In this document: piece by piece, positions 1 through 9,310 of the stretch | Numbering within the stretch: the first letter of the stretch is position 1 | Layout: each line of letters opens with the position of its first letter | Assembly: GCA_947449255.1 (NCBI GenBank) | Contig: CANFQX010000025.1 | Location: 1-33,463 of the forward strand | Length of the DNA stretch: 33,463 nucleotides | Source of the DNA: Pseudobdellovibrionaceae bacterium | Lineage (GTDB): Bacteria > Bdellovibrionota > Bdellovibrionia > Bdellovibrionales > Bdellovibrionaceae | Direction: 5' to 3' | Position numbers and translations under genes: made by a program | Notes under the pieces: model-generated | Told to the model about the DNA's origin: nothing | What the model saw: only the letters and a program-made list of their open reading frames with translations | Database searches by the model: none

Positions 1-2
1 GA

Positions 3-104
3 AAATCAAAATTAAATCCGTTCGAACTTAAGACCGGACTTGAGCAAAAACTTAAAGATTTTTTCGAAATACAACGAAGAGACACCATAAGAAAGGCAGC
101 ATGA
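3..104 (+). CDS. 3' end of an unidentified rightward gene (partial)
   Basis: An open frame enters from the left edge and runs 33 codons to a TGA at 102-104. The visible tail is polar and helical, with residues such as KTGLEQKLKDFFEIQ and ending RKAA. Nothing identifies a family. Three things support a real gene: the protein-like composition, the ATGA overlap with the next small ORF at 101, and a two-way terminator at 271-303 placed just after that ORF. It is too short to rule out chance. Confidence 0.4.
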   Translation, partial: KSKLNPFELKTGLEQKLKDFFEIQRRDTIRKAA

Positions 105-268
105 TGGATCATAAAAATACAGTGTCATCTACTTATGAGTTAATACGGACACAACTAAATACCATCTGTTTGATGCATTTTGAGTCGATTTTATTTTATT
201 TTTTTAAATCGCTGAGGCCAGTGGATCCGATAGAGAAGGGATGTTTCGATCTGAGTCACTTTGACTAA
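101..268 (+). CDS. Possible 55-residue protein overlapping the upstream gene
   Basis: The ORF starts at ATG 101 inside the stop of the preceding frame (ATGA overlap, typical of translational coupling). An AAGAAAGG ribosome-site-like stretch lies 4-5 bases upstream. It runs to TAA at 266-268. The product is hydrophilic at the N-terminus, has an aromatic/aliphatic patch (FESILFYFF, about residues 27-35) and a charged end. No family is recognised. A terminator follows within 3 bases. Real status is uncertain because of its length. Conservation in a relative would decide it. Confidence 0.35.
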   Translation: MMDHKNTVSSTYELIRTQLNTICLMHFESILFYFFKSLRPVDPIEKGCFDLSHFD

Positions 269-270
269 AA

Positions 271-303
271 TTCAAAAACCCCTTCATGGATGGAGTTTTT
301 GAA
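271..303. terminator. Two-way intrinsic terminator
   Basis: The arms TTCAAAAACCCC (271-282) and GGAGTTTTTGAA (292-303) pair with one mismatch around a 9-base loop. Each arm ends in an A5/T5 run, so the hairpin can end rightward transcripts from the small ORF at 101-268 and leftward transcripts from the mannosyltransferase at 426-1916. Confidence 0.6.
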
Positions 304-425
304 AAATTAAAATTCTAAATAAGCCAATTGAGTGGAATAAAAAATGTTCACTTTAATTGCTGATGAGGATAGGAGCCGCAATCTGTGTGCCAGCTCGATC
401 AAAAATATCCTGAAAGGCAAGTTTT

Positions 426-1916
426 TTATAATTTACCAATTTCATTTTGATGAACCTTAAACCATTCCGCCTCAGCACACATTGTGTACCAAGTGGGCCG
501 GCGCCGCTCATTTCTTCGTGGATTCATCTTATAGATCAAAGCATCAATCAACGAAGACTCCTCGTTGATTGATGTGCATTGAATGCCCGGATGACTGTGA
601 TCGGAATATAGTGTTTTAAGTTCCTGCAAGAGATCGCTTTGCGAAGTGATGACCGCAACAGCTTCGTATTCTTTTGCTTGAATCAGATCAGAAATCTGCT
701 CGGGCGTAACGGCAGCAGGTTGCTTGATCAACTTTGCTCCAGATCGCACAAAAAACTCCCACATCTCTCCCTGCCCAACCAAGGACTCGCGATCAATATA
801 CAAAACATGAGAGGAAATGCGACTCACTTTAGCCAACACACCAATCTCACCGACTTGGGTGTTTACAAAACAGCCCACACACAAAATCATTGAATTCAAA
901 GTGATAACCACAGGTCTGACAAATCGCCTAAAAGATTTTTCTTCTTTTGAATAAACCCATAAAGCGGCCCACAGCCAAATTGAAATTCCAAATACGGGAT
1001 ACATAAAGCGCTCTTCTTTATGGGAAATCAAACTGTGCACCAAGACAAAGAACAAAACAAAACAGAGAACCTCTCGGAATCCCTTTTGACCCAGGTGTTT
1101 AACTTTTTTTAGCAACGGAGCGGAGAAAGGAAATAGGCCAATAGCCAACCATGCTAACCAAGTCGAATACCAGGGCTCTGATCCATAGCTAGAGACATCT
1201 TTGTTGACCATAAAATAAGCGAACAAAGTTGAAAACGCGGCTCGGTGATCTGCTAAGTCTATTCCTGCATTCACAGCGGCAATCGCCAGGCTCGTCCAAA
1301 CCACCTCTCTCCACCATTTACGATGAAACACAAAGATCCACCCAACGGCCGCAACATAAATCAAACCCACTTGAAATCGAATCAGGGTTGCAAAACCAAT
1401 TAAACAAAAGCCTGCAATCAGTAAATGGCGTTTATCTTTAAACACGGAATAAATTAACAGTCCAACACCCAAGGTCAATGGGCCCATGGATATGCTTTCT
1501 AAAAATATACGAGTCGACACAAAGGGCATCAGACCATGAAGAGCGGTAAAATAAAGAGCCACTTTGCCAATTTCAATTTCATCAATGGCAGAAAAAAAAT
1601 AGTAACATCCAATCATTGATGATAAGGATAGAATCCCAAGAAAGACTCCGACGCTTTGAACTTGTCCCATGGGACTCAAAATCCCAAACCATTTTACCAA
1701 TTGAAGGACCGCGGATAAAATCCAAACGATCAAGGGAGATCGCCACGCGGGTAAAAGATGAACACCCGTCTCAGCAAATTTAAAGGAAGGAATCAATTGA
1801 TTGAGGTAATCATCTAAAGCTTGCGGTCCAAAAACAAAGTGAGCTGAAAACATTCGAAAAATAAACCCAATGAATAAAGCAATCCAGAAATGCTTGAGAA
1901 GTTCCTTCTTATTCAC
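426..1916 (-). CDS. GT-C mannosyltransferase-like membrane protein (GT22/Alg9-PIG-B type)
   Basis: A 496-residue polytopic membrane protein with about ten hydrophobic segments between residues 10 and 345, followed by a soluble C-terminal region. An acidic pair (DD, residues 35-36) lies in the first extracytoplasmic loop, where GT-C enzymes keep their catalytic Asp. The HKEERF motif (299-304) is the hallmark of the Alg9/PIG-B/PIG-Z mannosyltransferase family (GT22). By family, it would move a sugar from a lipid-phosphate donor to a glycan or glycolipid on the outer face of the inner membrane; the acceptor is unknown. The start is a GTG with AAAGG 7 bases upstream. It is the last gene of the leftward run, 66 bp after the lipoprotein gene. 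The C-terminal 130 residues are not diagnostic. Family membership is fairly secure, substrate is not. Confidence 0.75.
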   Translation of the reverse strand: MNKKELLKHFWIALFIGFIFRMFSAHFVFGPQALDDYLNQLIPSFKFAETGVHLLPAWRSPLIVWILSAVLQLVKWFGILSPMGQVQSVGVFLGILSLSSMIGCYYFFSAIDEIEIGKVALYFTALHGLMPFVSTRIFLESISMGPLTLGVGLLIYSVFKDKRHLLIAGFCLIGFATLIRFQVGLIYVAAVGWIFVFHRKWWREVVWTSLAIAAVNAGIDLADHRAAFSTLFAYFMVNKDVSSYGSEPWYSTWLAWLAIGLFPFSAPLLKKVKHLGQKGFREVLCFVLFFVLVHSLISHKEERFMYPVFGISIWLWAALWVYSKEEKSFRRFVRPVVITLNSMILCVGCFVNTQVGEIGVLAKVSRISSHVLYIDRESLVGQGEMWEFFVRSGAKLIKQPAAVTPEQISDLIQAKEYEAVAVITSQSDLLQELKTLYSDHSHPGIQCTSINEESSLIDALIYKMNPRRNERRRPTWYTMCAEAEWFKVHQNEIGKL

Positions 1917-1982
1917 GATAAATCCTTTAACTTTAAATTTAACTTTTAAGCCATCACTAAAAAATGCACTTGAATGCTAAAA

Positions 1983-2909
1983 TTAATAAATTTCAACTCT
2001 GTCATTCTCTTTAAATCCAGAGCCCGAATGAATCACAGCAATGGAACCATCCGTTCCAAAATAACTGATCAGCTCAAGAGTTCCCTTTAATCTTCCAGGG
2101 ACCCGACCCACATGGCTGCCGCTCTCGGGATCATAGATATCATCACCATCATCCAAGACTTTTAATAAATCACCAACCTGCAGCCCTGAGATCTTCCCCA
2201 CATTGAGATAAATTCGGTCCCCATTGATTGCCGCTATTCGACCTTCCCAAGACACTTTCTCTAGAGAGGCTAAAACTTGCGGCGTAAAATCAAAAAATGT
2301 ATCTTTTAAAATAACTTCAATCAACTGCGGATTGCTCTGCAAATACCGATCGGTTTCAACTCGTTCAGCAACTCGAACCCCTTGTTCTTCGACTGTCACT
2401 GTCTTGATCGTGTTAAAAACTTCTTGCCCCGTTCTTGTCATAACGACACGAACTTGGGCTACAACCTCAAAGACTGTTGTCAATTGACGTACAATCCCTA
2501 CTTTATCGCTTTTTCTTTTGATTTGAATATCATTGATCTTAGCTTCCAAAACAGCATTAAAGCCTAGGGCCTGAGCTGCCTTTGTAATTTCAGCCAGCTT
2601 GTATTTGCCGCCCTCTTTCATCTTTGAAAGGTCCATATTTAGATCATGGCTATCTACAGCTAGAACCTCACCAGAGCGATTCAGATCATAAATAAAAGAA
2701 GCCCTTGCCTTATCGCGAAACTCTTGAGGACGCTTCTCTGAGACATCTAAAAAAGGCAAGACCATCAAACGCTTGCGAGGTGAATAGTCGTCCTTGCGAA
2801 CAATCTGATTTTCATCTCTAATATCGCGTTTGAGTCCCGGTTGAGACCGATCCATTGTCGCACAACCTAGGCTTATAGAAATAACAAGAAAACACCAAAT
2901 AGATTTCAA
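1983..2909 (-). CDS. Lipoprotein with CsgG/TolB-like and FlgT C-terminal-like domains
   Basis: A 308-residue exported lipoprotein. A short signal peptide ends in a lipobox SLGC with the acylated Cys at residue 16. Residues about 47-200 look like the TolB/CsgG-type fold used in FlgT middle domains (RLMVLPFLDVSE, then an alternating alpha/beta pattern). Residues about 220-308 resemble the small beta-barrel FlgT C-terminal domain (repeating 'GD.iylnvGk.sGlqvGD' pattern). FlgT family proteins surround the flagellar motor in Vibrio, but no flagellar gene is near, so an outer-membrane-associated structural role is only inferred. The start is TTG at 2907-2909: AGGAG sits 6 bases upstream and the signal peptide begins exactly there. 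It lies 51 bp downstream of the gene at 2961-4166, probably in the same operon. Confidence 0.7.
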   Translation of the reverse strand: MKSIWCFLVISISLGCATMDRSQPGLKRDIRDENQIVRKDDYSPRKRLMVLPFLDVSEKRPQEFRDKARASFIYDLNRSGEVLAVDSHDLNMDLSKMKEGGKYKLAEITKAAQALGFNAVLEAKINDIQIKRKSDKVGIVRQLTTVFEVVAQVRVVMTRTGQEVFNTIKTVTVEEQGVRVAERVETDRYLQSNPQLIEVILKDTFFDFTPQVLASLEKVSWEGRIAAINGDRIYLNVGKISGLQVGDLLKVLDDGDDIYDPESGSHVGRVPGRLKGTLELISYFGTDGSIAVIHSGSGFKENDRVEIY

Positions 2910-2960
2910 TTCAAACTCCTGTCAAAAGCATTTCAACAAAATGCTTTTATGGTTCTTTGC

Positions 2961-4166
2961 TTACTTCACTAGTTTAAAAACCACTTCATCGTGTTCAGCA
3001 GAAATTTTTGAAAGCCTCACGCCATTAAAATCAGAGCTCTCAATTTTTTGTGCCAATTCTTGCATTGAAACAGAAGTGTCAATTTCGTAACTCATAGAGT
3101 CCGCTGCCACAATGCGCTCTCTCATATTTTTTACTTGGGTGATTTGAGAACGGATCTTTTCTTTCAAAGTTTCTAAATAGGGCAAGCTTGGAGCCCCTTG
3201 GATGGTCAAACGAATCACCGAAGTTCCCAAAGAACCCTTTTGAGAAACTTCAAAGACTTGAGAAGCTAAATCACTCGAAGTGCTCTCTAAAACCTCTCTG
3301 AGTTTTTTATCAACAGCCATTTCCAAAGTGCCCATTTCTGTTGTAAAATGCCTAGAGACATCGGCAATGGGACGCGAATTACTCACTTGGATTGCTGTCA
3401 TTCGCAGGTCTATTCTGTAGGCTCCACCTTTTTCTTCTTTGCTTATAACAACCTGACCATCAATGATGACTGGGGCATTAAAGAATTGTGCAAAAAACTC
3501 CATATCCTCTCCACCATTTTTTTCAGCTTGAAAAACACGAGGGACACTCACGCCGAGCCCAGCTTCAATAGGTTTTAGGACATAAAAATTTTTAGTCTGA
3601 AAAGAAGCTCGCAAAGAGCTTTCTACGGCCCGACCTTGCTTTAATAAAAAGACCAGGCGACTTTTTTCCGCCGGCATCCACCACTGAAACGAGCGCCCTT
3701 GAACTTTGTCAATCAGTGTGATCATGGGAAGCACCACCGGGATGGTGTCATGCTCACTGAGCAAGGACTGATCCTGCAGCATTTGCTTTAAATCCTTCAC
3801 CGAAACCCTCAGGGTCACAGACATCTTATAGCCTTCGCCCTCCGGAAGAATATTGGAGGGCTTAGAGAAGGGCAAATATCGTGCAGAGTTCTTAATGATC
3901 TTGTTTTGTATCTGATTTTTATTTTTTATAAATCTATCTTCGCCAATAAATTCTTTAATCAATTCTTCAGATATTTTTTGAGCTGCTTGATTTTGAATGT
4001 CATTTTTTGCAGCCTGTGGTGTTGCTTCTTTTGAGGACCCAGAATAAATCCTCTCAAGCAAATCTACTGGCTGAGCCAATAATGTCACTGAAAAAATGCA
4101 ATTCAAGGCAAAAACCAAACTGACTATACAAAAAAAACTATTTTTTCTCTTCATGACCTGATTCAT
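2961..4166 (-). CDS. Exported protein, FlgT N-terminal-like; partner of the next lipoprotein
   Basis: About 401 residues. A basic N-terminus (KRKNS) is followed by a hydrophobic stretch to about residue 31 ending LLAQ, a signal peptide. The next region (about 45-130) has the pattern of FlgT/LPP20-like domains (AKNDIQNQAAQKISEELIK, then 'sv.v.v.dLk..l'). The central part (150-300) is alpha/beta and again resembles a CsgG-like module. The last 85 residues look like a second small domain. The function is not known; an envelope structural role with the adjacent FlgT-like lipoprotein is inferred. dnaE ends at 4170, so the genes abut. GAGGAG lies 7 bases before ATG 4166, making it a better start than the GTG at 4169. 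The ATG at 4154 is also possible. Confidence 0.6.
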   Translation of the reverse strand: MNQVMKRKNSFFCIVSLVFALNCIFSVTLLAQPVDLLERIYSGSSKEATPQAAKNDIQNQAAQKISEELIKEFIGEDRFIKNKNQIQNKIIKNSARYLPFSKPSNILPEGEGYKMSVTLRVSVKDLKQMLQDQSLLSEHDTIPVVLPMITLIDKVQGRSFQWWMPAEKSRLVFLLKQGRAVESSLRASFQTKNFYVLKPIEAGLGVSVPRVFQAEKNGGEDMEFFAQFFNAPVIIDGQVVISKEEKGGAYRIDLRMTAIQVSNSRPIADVSRHFTTEMGTLEMAVDKKLREVLESTSSDLASQVFEVSQKGSLGTSVIRLTIQGAPSLPYLETLKEKIRSQITQVKNMRERIVAADSMSYEIDTSVSMQELAQKIESSDFNGVRLSKISAEHDEVVFKLVK

Positions 4167-4169
4167 CAC

Positions 4170-7100
4170 TTAACTCCTCAACTCAATAAAATCAGTTCGT
4201 CCAAAAACTGAATGAATACCCTCAAAGAAATCATTTTCCATACTAATCCCCTTGAGACCAGGAACTTCTATCATCACACGTCGACCTAGCTCTGGCACCT
4301 CAATTTCCAAACTCACTGCTGTGGTGCCTGGAAAAGCCATTAATATGGATTCTAAGCGGGCATAATCATCGAGGGGAACCCGGTCCAGCCTAAGAACGAT
4401 GTGTTTTGTCTTTTTTAAAATGTCTTCCATCAAAGACACCGAATCGACCATGATTTTTGCCACACCTTCCTCGACTTCAAGAGCACCTGCTATTAAAACA
4501 GGCCGTTCATCTTTGAGTTGCACCTCATTTTTTGCATAGGCATCAGGAAAAATAACCAATTCAACGGACATCCCCAAATCTTCTATCCGGGCGAAGGCCA
4601 TGCGCGTGCCTTTTTTGGTGATCAACTCTCGCAAATCAGAAATAAGGCCTGCAACAACCACGCGTTTCTTGCCCGCCTCGCGATTTTTCCAATCTTTTTT
4701 TGCAGCTTTTAAGGCCTCAGCTTCTGGAGACCCCGGTGGTGGCATTTGTTTGGGCAAGTCCACCAATTTGCAGGTGATCCACATATCTGACAGGGAATCA
4801 TAACCCTTCAAGGGGTGATCACTTAAATAGAAACCCAACACTTCTTTCTCATAAGCCAAGGCGGCAGTTCGGCTCCAATTTTTTGTTTTTTCTAGAACCA
4901 CCACTGTTTCTGCCGATGGTCCCAAATCAAACAATGAGGATTGGCCGACTTCGCGATCTTTCTGAAGGCCTTGGGCACGATCTAAAAATTTCTGATAACC
5001 AGCCATAATCTGGGCTCGGTGAGCACCGAAACCATCAAAGGCACCTGCTTTAATTAAACACTCAATCACTTTTTTATTTACACGTCTTAGATCGATCGAA
5101 TTAAAAAACTCATCCATGGAGGTGAATTTTTTTTCAGGCAGATGGCTGCGCGCTTCGGTGATTGCATCAACGGCACTGTTTCCAACCCCCTTGATAGCAC
5201 CCAGACCAAAATAAATCTCATCGCCATGAACATCAAAAAGATAATCCGAAAAATTAATATGTGGAGATTTTACGGTCAAACCCCGTTTGGCTGCATCTTT
5301 GGAGTATTTGACAATTTTATCTGTATCAGACAATTCCGTTGACAGCAGTGCTGCAAAAAACTCTGCTGGGTAGTGGCACTTTAACCACGCCGTCTGTAAG
5401 GTCACGACCGAATAAGCCGCAGCATGAGACTTATTAAATCCATAGTCCGCAAACTTATACATCAAATCAAACAATTCGGTCGATCGCTCTTTGTTATGAC
5501 CCCTCTCGATCGCACCTTTCATGAAGCGCTCTCGGTGCTGATCCATCTCCTCTTTGATTTTCTTACCCATTGCACGTCGAAGCATATCCGCTTCACCCAA
5601 AGAATAACCCGCGATCTTAGAGGCAATACCCATAACCTGTTCTTGATAGACCATAATTCCATAGGTCTCTGACAGCACTTCGCGAGTGTCTTCTAAAAGA
5701 TATTCAACCGGCGCTTTGCCATGCTTTCGATCTGTAAAATCTGGAATATTGGCCATGGGACCCGGACGATACAAGGAAGTAATTGCCGTCACATCACCAA
5801 ACGAAGAGGGTCTAATTCTTCGCGTGGCATCGGAAATGCCTTCACCCTCAAACTGAAAAACTCCCGCTGTGTCCCCGCGTGACATCAATTCAAAAGTGGC
5901 CGGATCATTCATGGGAATTTGTGGGGTTATTATTGTTTTTCCCCGATTTTTTCGAATCAATTTTAAAGCCATATTGATATGGGTCAAAGTTTTTAGACCC
6001 AAGAAATCGAATTTAATCAATCCCATCTTCTCAGCATGTTTCATATCATACTGAACAACTTGTTCGCCCTCAGCACCTCGATACAAGGGTGCATGCTTAA
6101 CAAGCTCACCATCACCAATAATCACACCCGCCGCATGAATGCCGGCATTGCGAACCATTCCCTCCACTTTTTGTGCAAGCTCCATCAAGGTTGCAACTGT
6201 GGGATTCATCTCCATCATCTCTACAAGTCGGGGCTCCATTTCGAGGGATTCTTTGAGACTTACGCCCAGCTTATCGGGAATCAACTTAGTCACAGCATCA
6301 ACCTCGGCAAAAAGCATTCCCAATACCCTGCCGACATCTTTCAGTGCTGCTCGAGTTTGCAACTTGCCATAGGTGATAATTTGAGAGACGGATCCTTGCC
6401 CATATTTTTGGGTCACGTACCGGATCACTTCCTGTCGTCGATCTTGACAAAAATCGATATCAAAATCCGGCATCGAAATCCGCTCTGGATTTAAAAATCG
6501 CTCAAAAAGTAAAAAATTAGGTATCGGATCCAAGTCCGTGATTTTTAATGAATAAGCCACCAGGGATCCCGCACCAGATCCCCGACCAGGGCCCACCGGG
6601 ATGTCATTTTTTTTAGCCCAACCAATAAAATCTTGGACAATCAAAAAGTAGCCATTAAAACCCATTCGATCAATAACACCCAGCTCAAATTTGAGCCGAT
6701 CAAAATATTGTGGCTTTTTTTCCTCTGAAATTTCTTCGTTGCGCAGACTCGCTTCGGCAAAGCGTTCAATCAAGCCTGCTTCAGCGTTGGCGGCTATCTC
6801 CTCCGCTAGGGTTGCCCCATTGCTTGTTGGGAAGGTGGGCAGATGATAGATGGGCTTTCCCTGTTCATCCTTAATTTTAAACTTCACATCACAACGCTCA
6901 GCGATTTGCAGGGTGTTACTCAACGCCTCTGGAATGTCTGCAAAAAGCTCTTGCATCTGTTCCGGTTTTTTAAAATAAAATTGATCAGTCCCCAAGCGAT
7001 AGCGGGACTCATCACTCAACGTTTTATTTGTACCAATACAGATCAACACCTCTTGGGCAATTTGATCATCTTGATTCATATAATGAACATCATTGCTGGC

Positions 7101-7709
7101 CACAACGGGAACTCCAACAATTTTTGAAGCCTCAAGCAGAAAAGGATTGATTTGATTCCACTCAGCGAGCCCGGTGCGACACAATTCCAAATACAATCGG
7201 TCATCAAAAATTTCTTTTAAATGTCGAATCTTTAGTAGTGCCGCTTCAGGTCCTTCGCGTAAAAATGTATCAACGACTTCTCCACGAAGTCCCCCTGTTA
7301 AACAGATCAAGTCTGAATTATATTCTTTGATCACTTCATAATCTATACGAGGTTTCCAATAAAAACCCTCTTGATATCCAATTGTAGAAAGCTTGCAGAG
7401 ATTCTGATAGCCCTGAATATTTTGCGCTAAAAAAACCAAGCGACGTGGAGCTGAAGCGATCTGATCTCGATCTTGCTTTTTTTCGTGCCTGGAACCAGGC
7501 GCGAGATATGAATCAAGGCCGATCAGAGGCTTGACGTTATTATCCTTACAAGCAAAATAAAATTCAACAGCCCCAAACATATTCCCATTGTCAGTCAAGG
7601 CTACAGCAGGCATCTGCATTGCTGCGGCCTTCTTAGCTATAGCTTTAACTCGGCAGGCCGCTTCAAGCAGAGAGTATTCAGAATGAACATGAAGATGAAC
7701 AAAAGACAT
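4170..7709 (-). CDS. dnaE: DNA polymerase III alpha subunit
   Basis: Replicative polymerase subunit, 1179 residues, the usual DnaE length. An N-terminal PHP domain opens with HLHVHSEYSLL. The polymerase core has PGRGSGAGSLVAY (about 374-386) and the catalytic PDFDIDF (414-420), followed by HAAGVII and KFDFLGLKTL. Next come the fingers region with YRPGPM and MVYQEQVM, a helix-hairpin-helix region and a C-terminal OB fold around VVVAGLISDLRE. An in-frame extension to 7760 exists, but it overlaps guaA. The start at 7709 gives the conserved MSFVHLHVHSEYS N-terminus and lies 7 bases after the guaA stop, with GGGAA upstream. It is co-directional with guaB and guaA and is followed without gap by FlgT-like genes. 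No proofreading domain is present, as expected for DnaE1-type enzymes. Confidence 0.97.
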   Translation of the reverse strand: MSFVHLHVHSEYSLLEAACRVKAIAKKAAAMQMPAVALTDNGNMFGAVEFYFACKDNNVKPLIGLDSYLAPGSRHEKKQDRDQIASAPRRLVFLAQNIQGYQNLCKLSTIGYQEGFYWKPRIDYEVIKEYNSDLICLTGGLRGEVVDTFLREGPEAALLKIRHLKEIFDDRLYLELCRTGLAEWNQINPFLLEASKIVGVPVVASNDVHYMNQDDQIAQEVLICIGTNKTLSDESRYRLGTDQFYFKKPEQMQELFADIPEALSNTLQIAERCDVKFKIKDEQGKPIYHLPTFPTSNGATLAEEIAANAEAGLIERFAEASLRNEEISEEKKPQYFDRLKFELGVIDRMGFNGYFLIVQDFIGWAKKNDIPVGPGRGSGAGSLVAYSLKITDLDPIPNFLLFERFLNPERISMPDFDIDFCQDRRQEVIRYVTQKYGQGSVSQIITYGKLQTRAALKDVGRVLGMLFAEVDAVTKLIPDKLGVSLKESLEMEPRLVEMMEMNPTVATLMELAQKVEGMVRNAGIHAAGVIIGDGELVKHAPLYRGAEGEQVVQYDMKHAEKMGLIKFDFLGLKTLTHINMALKLIRKNRGKTIITPQIPMNDPATFELMSRGDTAGVFQFEGEGISDATRRIRPSSFGDVTAITSLYRPGPMANIPDFTDRKHGKAPVEYLLEDTREVLSETYGIMVYQEQVMGIASKIAGYSLGEADMLRRAMGKKIKEEMDQHRERFMKGAIERGHNKERSTELFDLMYKFADYGFNKSHAAAYSVVTLQTAWLKCHYPAEFFAALLSTELSDTDKIVKYSKDAAKRGLTVKSPHINFSDYLFDVHGDEIYFGLGAIKGVGNSAVDAITEARSHLPEKKFTSMDEFFNSIDLRRVNKKVIECLIKAGAFDGFGAHRAQIMAGYQKFLDRAQGLQKDREVGQSSLFDLGPSAETVVVLEKTKNWSRTAALAYEKEVLGFYLSDHPLKGYDSLSDMWITCKLVDLPKQMPPPGSPEAEALKAAKKDWKNREAGKKRVVVAGLISDLRELITKKGTRMAFARIEDLGMSVELVIFPDAYAKNEVQLKDERPVLIAGALEVEEGVAKIMVDSVSLMEDILKKTKHIVLRLDRVPLDDYARLESILMAFPGTTAVSLEIEVPELGRRVMIEVPGLKGISMENDFFEGIHSVFGRTDFIELRS

Positions 7710-7716
7710 AATTAAC

Positions 7717-9237
7717 TTATTCCCATTCAATTGTTCCAGGGGGCTTGCTAGTGACATCATAAACGATGCGATTAACGCCTTTTACTTTGTTCGTAATTAA
7801 ATTGGAAACATCTCTTAAAAATTGAAATTCAAAGGGATACCAATCTGCAGTCATCCCGTCACTCGAGGTCACTGCTCGCAAGGCCAAGACATGATCATAG
7901 GTTCTAGAGTCCCCCTGAACACCCACCGTTTTCACAGGCAATAACACACAAAAAGCCTGCCATATTTTTTCGTACAACCCATGGCGGCGAAGTTCTGAAA
8001 TATAAATATCGTCGCATTCTTTTAAGATCCGCAGTTTTTCTTCATTGATTTCGCCCATAATGCGAATGGCAAGACCCGGCCCAGGGAATGGATGACGCCA
8101 TAGCAATTCATGAGGCAGCCCTAATTGAGCACCCAAGGCTCGCACTTCATCCTTGAACAGCTCCCGAACAGGCTCAACCAAGCCCAGCTTCATTTTCTCT
8201 GGCAATCCGCCAACATTATGATGGGATTTAATCGTCACACTGCCACCCACTGAGGACACGCTTTCAATAACATCAGGATAAAGTGTCCCCTGCGCCAGCC
8301 ATTTAATCGGCAAGGATTTATCATAGCTTTTATCAAAAATTTCGATAAAAACCCGTCCGATGATTTTACGTTTTTCCTCTGGATCGGACTTGCCGCTTAA
8401 GGCCGATAAAAACTCTTGCGAGGCATCAACCCCACGCACATTCAAACCAATTTTTTTATAATTTTCCAAAACATTTTCATACTCATTTTTACGCAGCAAT
8501 CCATTGTCCACAAACACACAATGAACCCGTTCATGACCTAAAGTCTGAGTCAGCAATGTTGCCACCACTGTTGAATCCACACCACCGCTCAAGCCCACGA
8601 TCACATGATCTGTTTGACCCACTTGCTTTCGCACTTCTTGCATTAAATGGTCTTTAATATGTGGAGCATCCCAATCAGCCGGCGCCTTGCACATATCCTG
8701 AGAAAAATATCGAATTAAGTCCAAGCCATGATCCGTGTGCGCAACCTCGGGATGAAATTGCACAGCCAAAATATTTGCAGACCTCATCGCTGCTGGATGA
8801 TGACCATCAGAATTTGCAATGATCTCAAAACCAGCAGGTGCAGCCTCGACGACATCCCCATGACTCATCCAAACTTTTTGTTTTAAAGGAACGCCGTGAA
8901 TCTGAGTGGTCCATGTCACATAGTTCAGGCCATACTCACGATGCTGCGCTTTGGTTACTTTACCACCCAAAGAATGAGTCAAAAGCTGCATGCCATAGCA
9001 GACGGCAAACATCGGACAAATTGTCAGAAGTTCAGATAAATTCCGCTGCGGAGATCCCTCTTCATAAACCGAATTTGGGCCACCACTAAGAATAATCCCA
9101 TAGGGATTTCTTTTAATAATCTCTTCAGTAGGAAATTTATAAGAATGTATTTCAGAATAAAAACCCAACTCCCGCAATCGGCGAGCAATAAGTTGAGTGA
9201 ACTGTGAACCAAAATCTAAAATAATAAAACCACGCAT
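7717..9237 (-). CDS. guaA: GMP synthase (glutamine-hydrolysing)
   Basis: Converts XMP to GMP using ATP and glutamine, the last step of guanine nucleotide synthesis. The protein has 506 residues. The class I glutamine amidotransferase domain carries the nucleophile Cys80 (FAVCYGMQ) and the His162/Glu164 pair (VQFHPEVAHTDHG). The ATP-pyrophosphatase domain has the P-loop SGGVDS (217-222). The C-terminal dimerisation domain carries RTYDHVLALRAV and ends in the conserved GTIEWE. It follows guaB after 73 bp and precedes dnaE by 7 bp, so co-transcription is likely. All catalytic residues are present and the length is normal. Confidence 0.97.
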   Translation of the reverse strand: MRGFIILDFGSQFTQLIARRLRELGFYSEIHSYKFPTEEIIKRNPYGIILSGGPNSVYEEGSPQRNLSELLTICPMFAVCYGMQLLTHSLGGKVTKAQHREYGLNYVTWTTQIHGVPLKQKVWMSHGDVVEAAPAGFEIIANSDGHHPAAMRSANILAVQFHPEVAHTDHGLDLIRYFSQDMCKAPADWDAPHIKDHLMQEVRKQVGQTDHVIVGLSGGVDSTVVATLLTQTLGHERVHCVFVDNGLLRKNEYENVLENYKKIGLNVRGVDASQEFLSALSGKSDPEEKRKIIGRVFIEIFDKSYDKSLPIKWLAQGTLYPDVIESVSSVGGSVTIKSHHNVGGLPEKMKLGLVEPVRELFKDEVRALGAQLGLPHELLWRHPFPGPGLAIRIMGEINEEKLRILKECDDIYISELRRHGLYEKIWQAFCVLLPVKTVGVQGDSRTYDHVLALRAVTSSDGMTADWYPFEFQFLRDVSNLITNKVKGVNRIVYDVTSKPPGTIEWE

Positions 9238-9310
9238 CTTAAAATTTTTCCTTTGCTTATGCTATGAGCTCGATCAATACATTTTTCTGCAGCAATACTT
9301 TTTATTTCAA

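Noticed and set aside
344-460. 38-codon rightward ORF beginning like a response-regulator receiver domain (MFTLIADEDRSRN)
   Set aside because: Too short, weak ribosome site, overlaps the mannosyltransferase 3' end and stops before any receiver core. Likely chance, at most a relic.
6036-6494. 152-codon rightward ORF inside dnaE
   Set aside because: Antisense to the conserved polymerase core; composition is that of a frame shadow.
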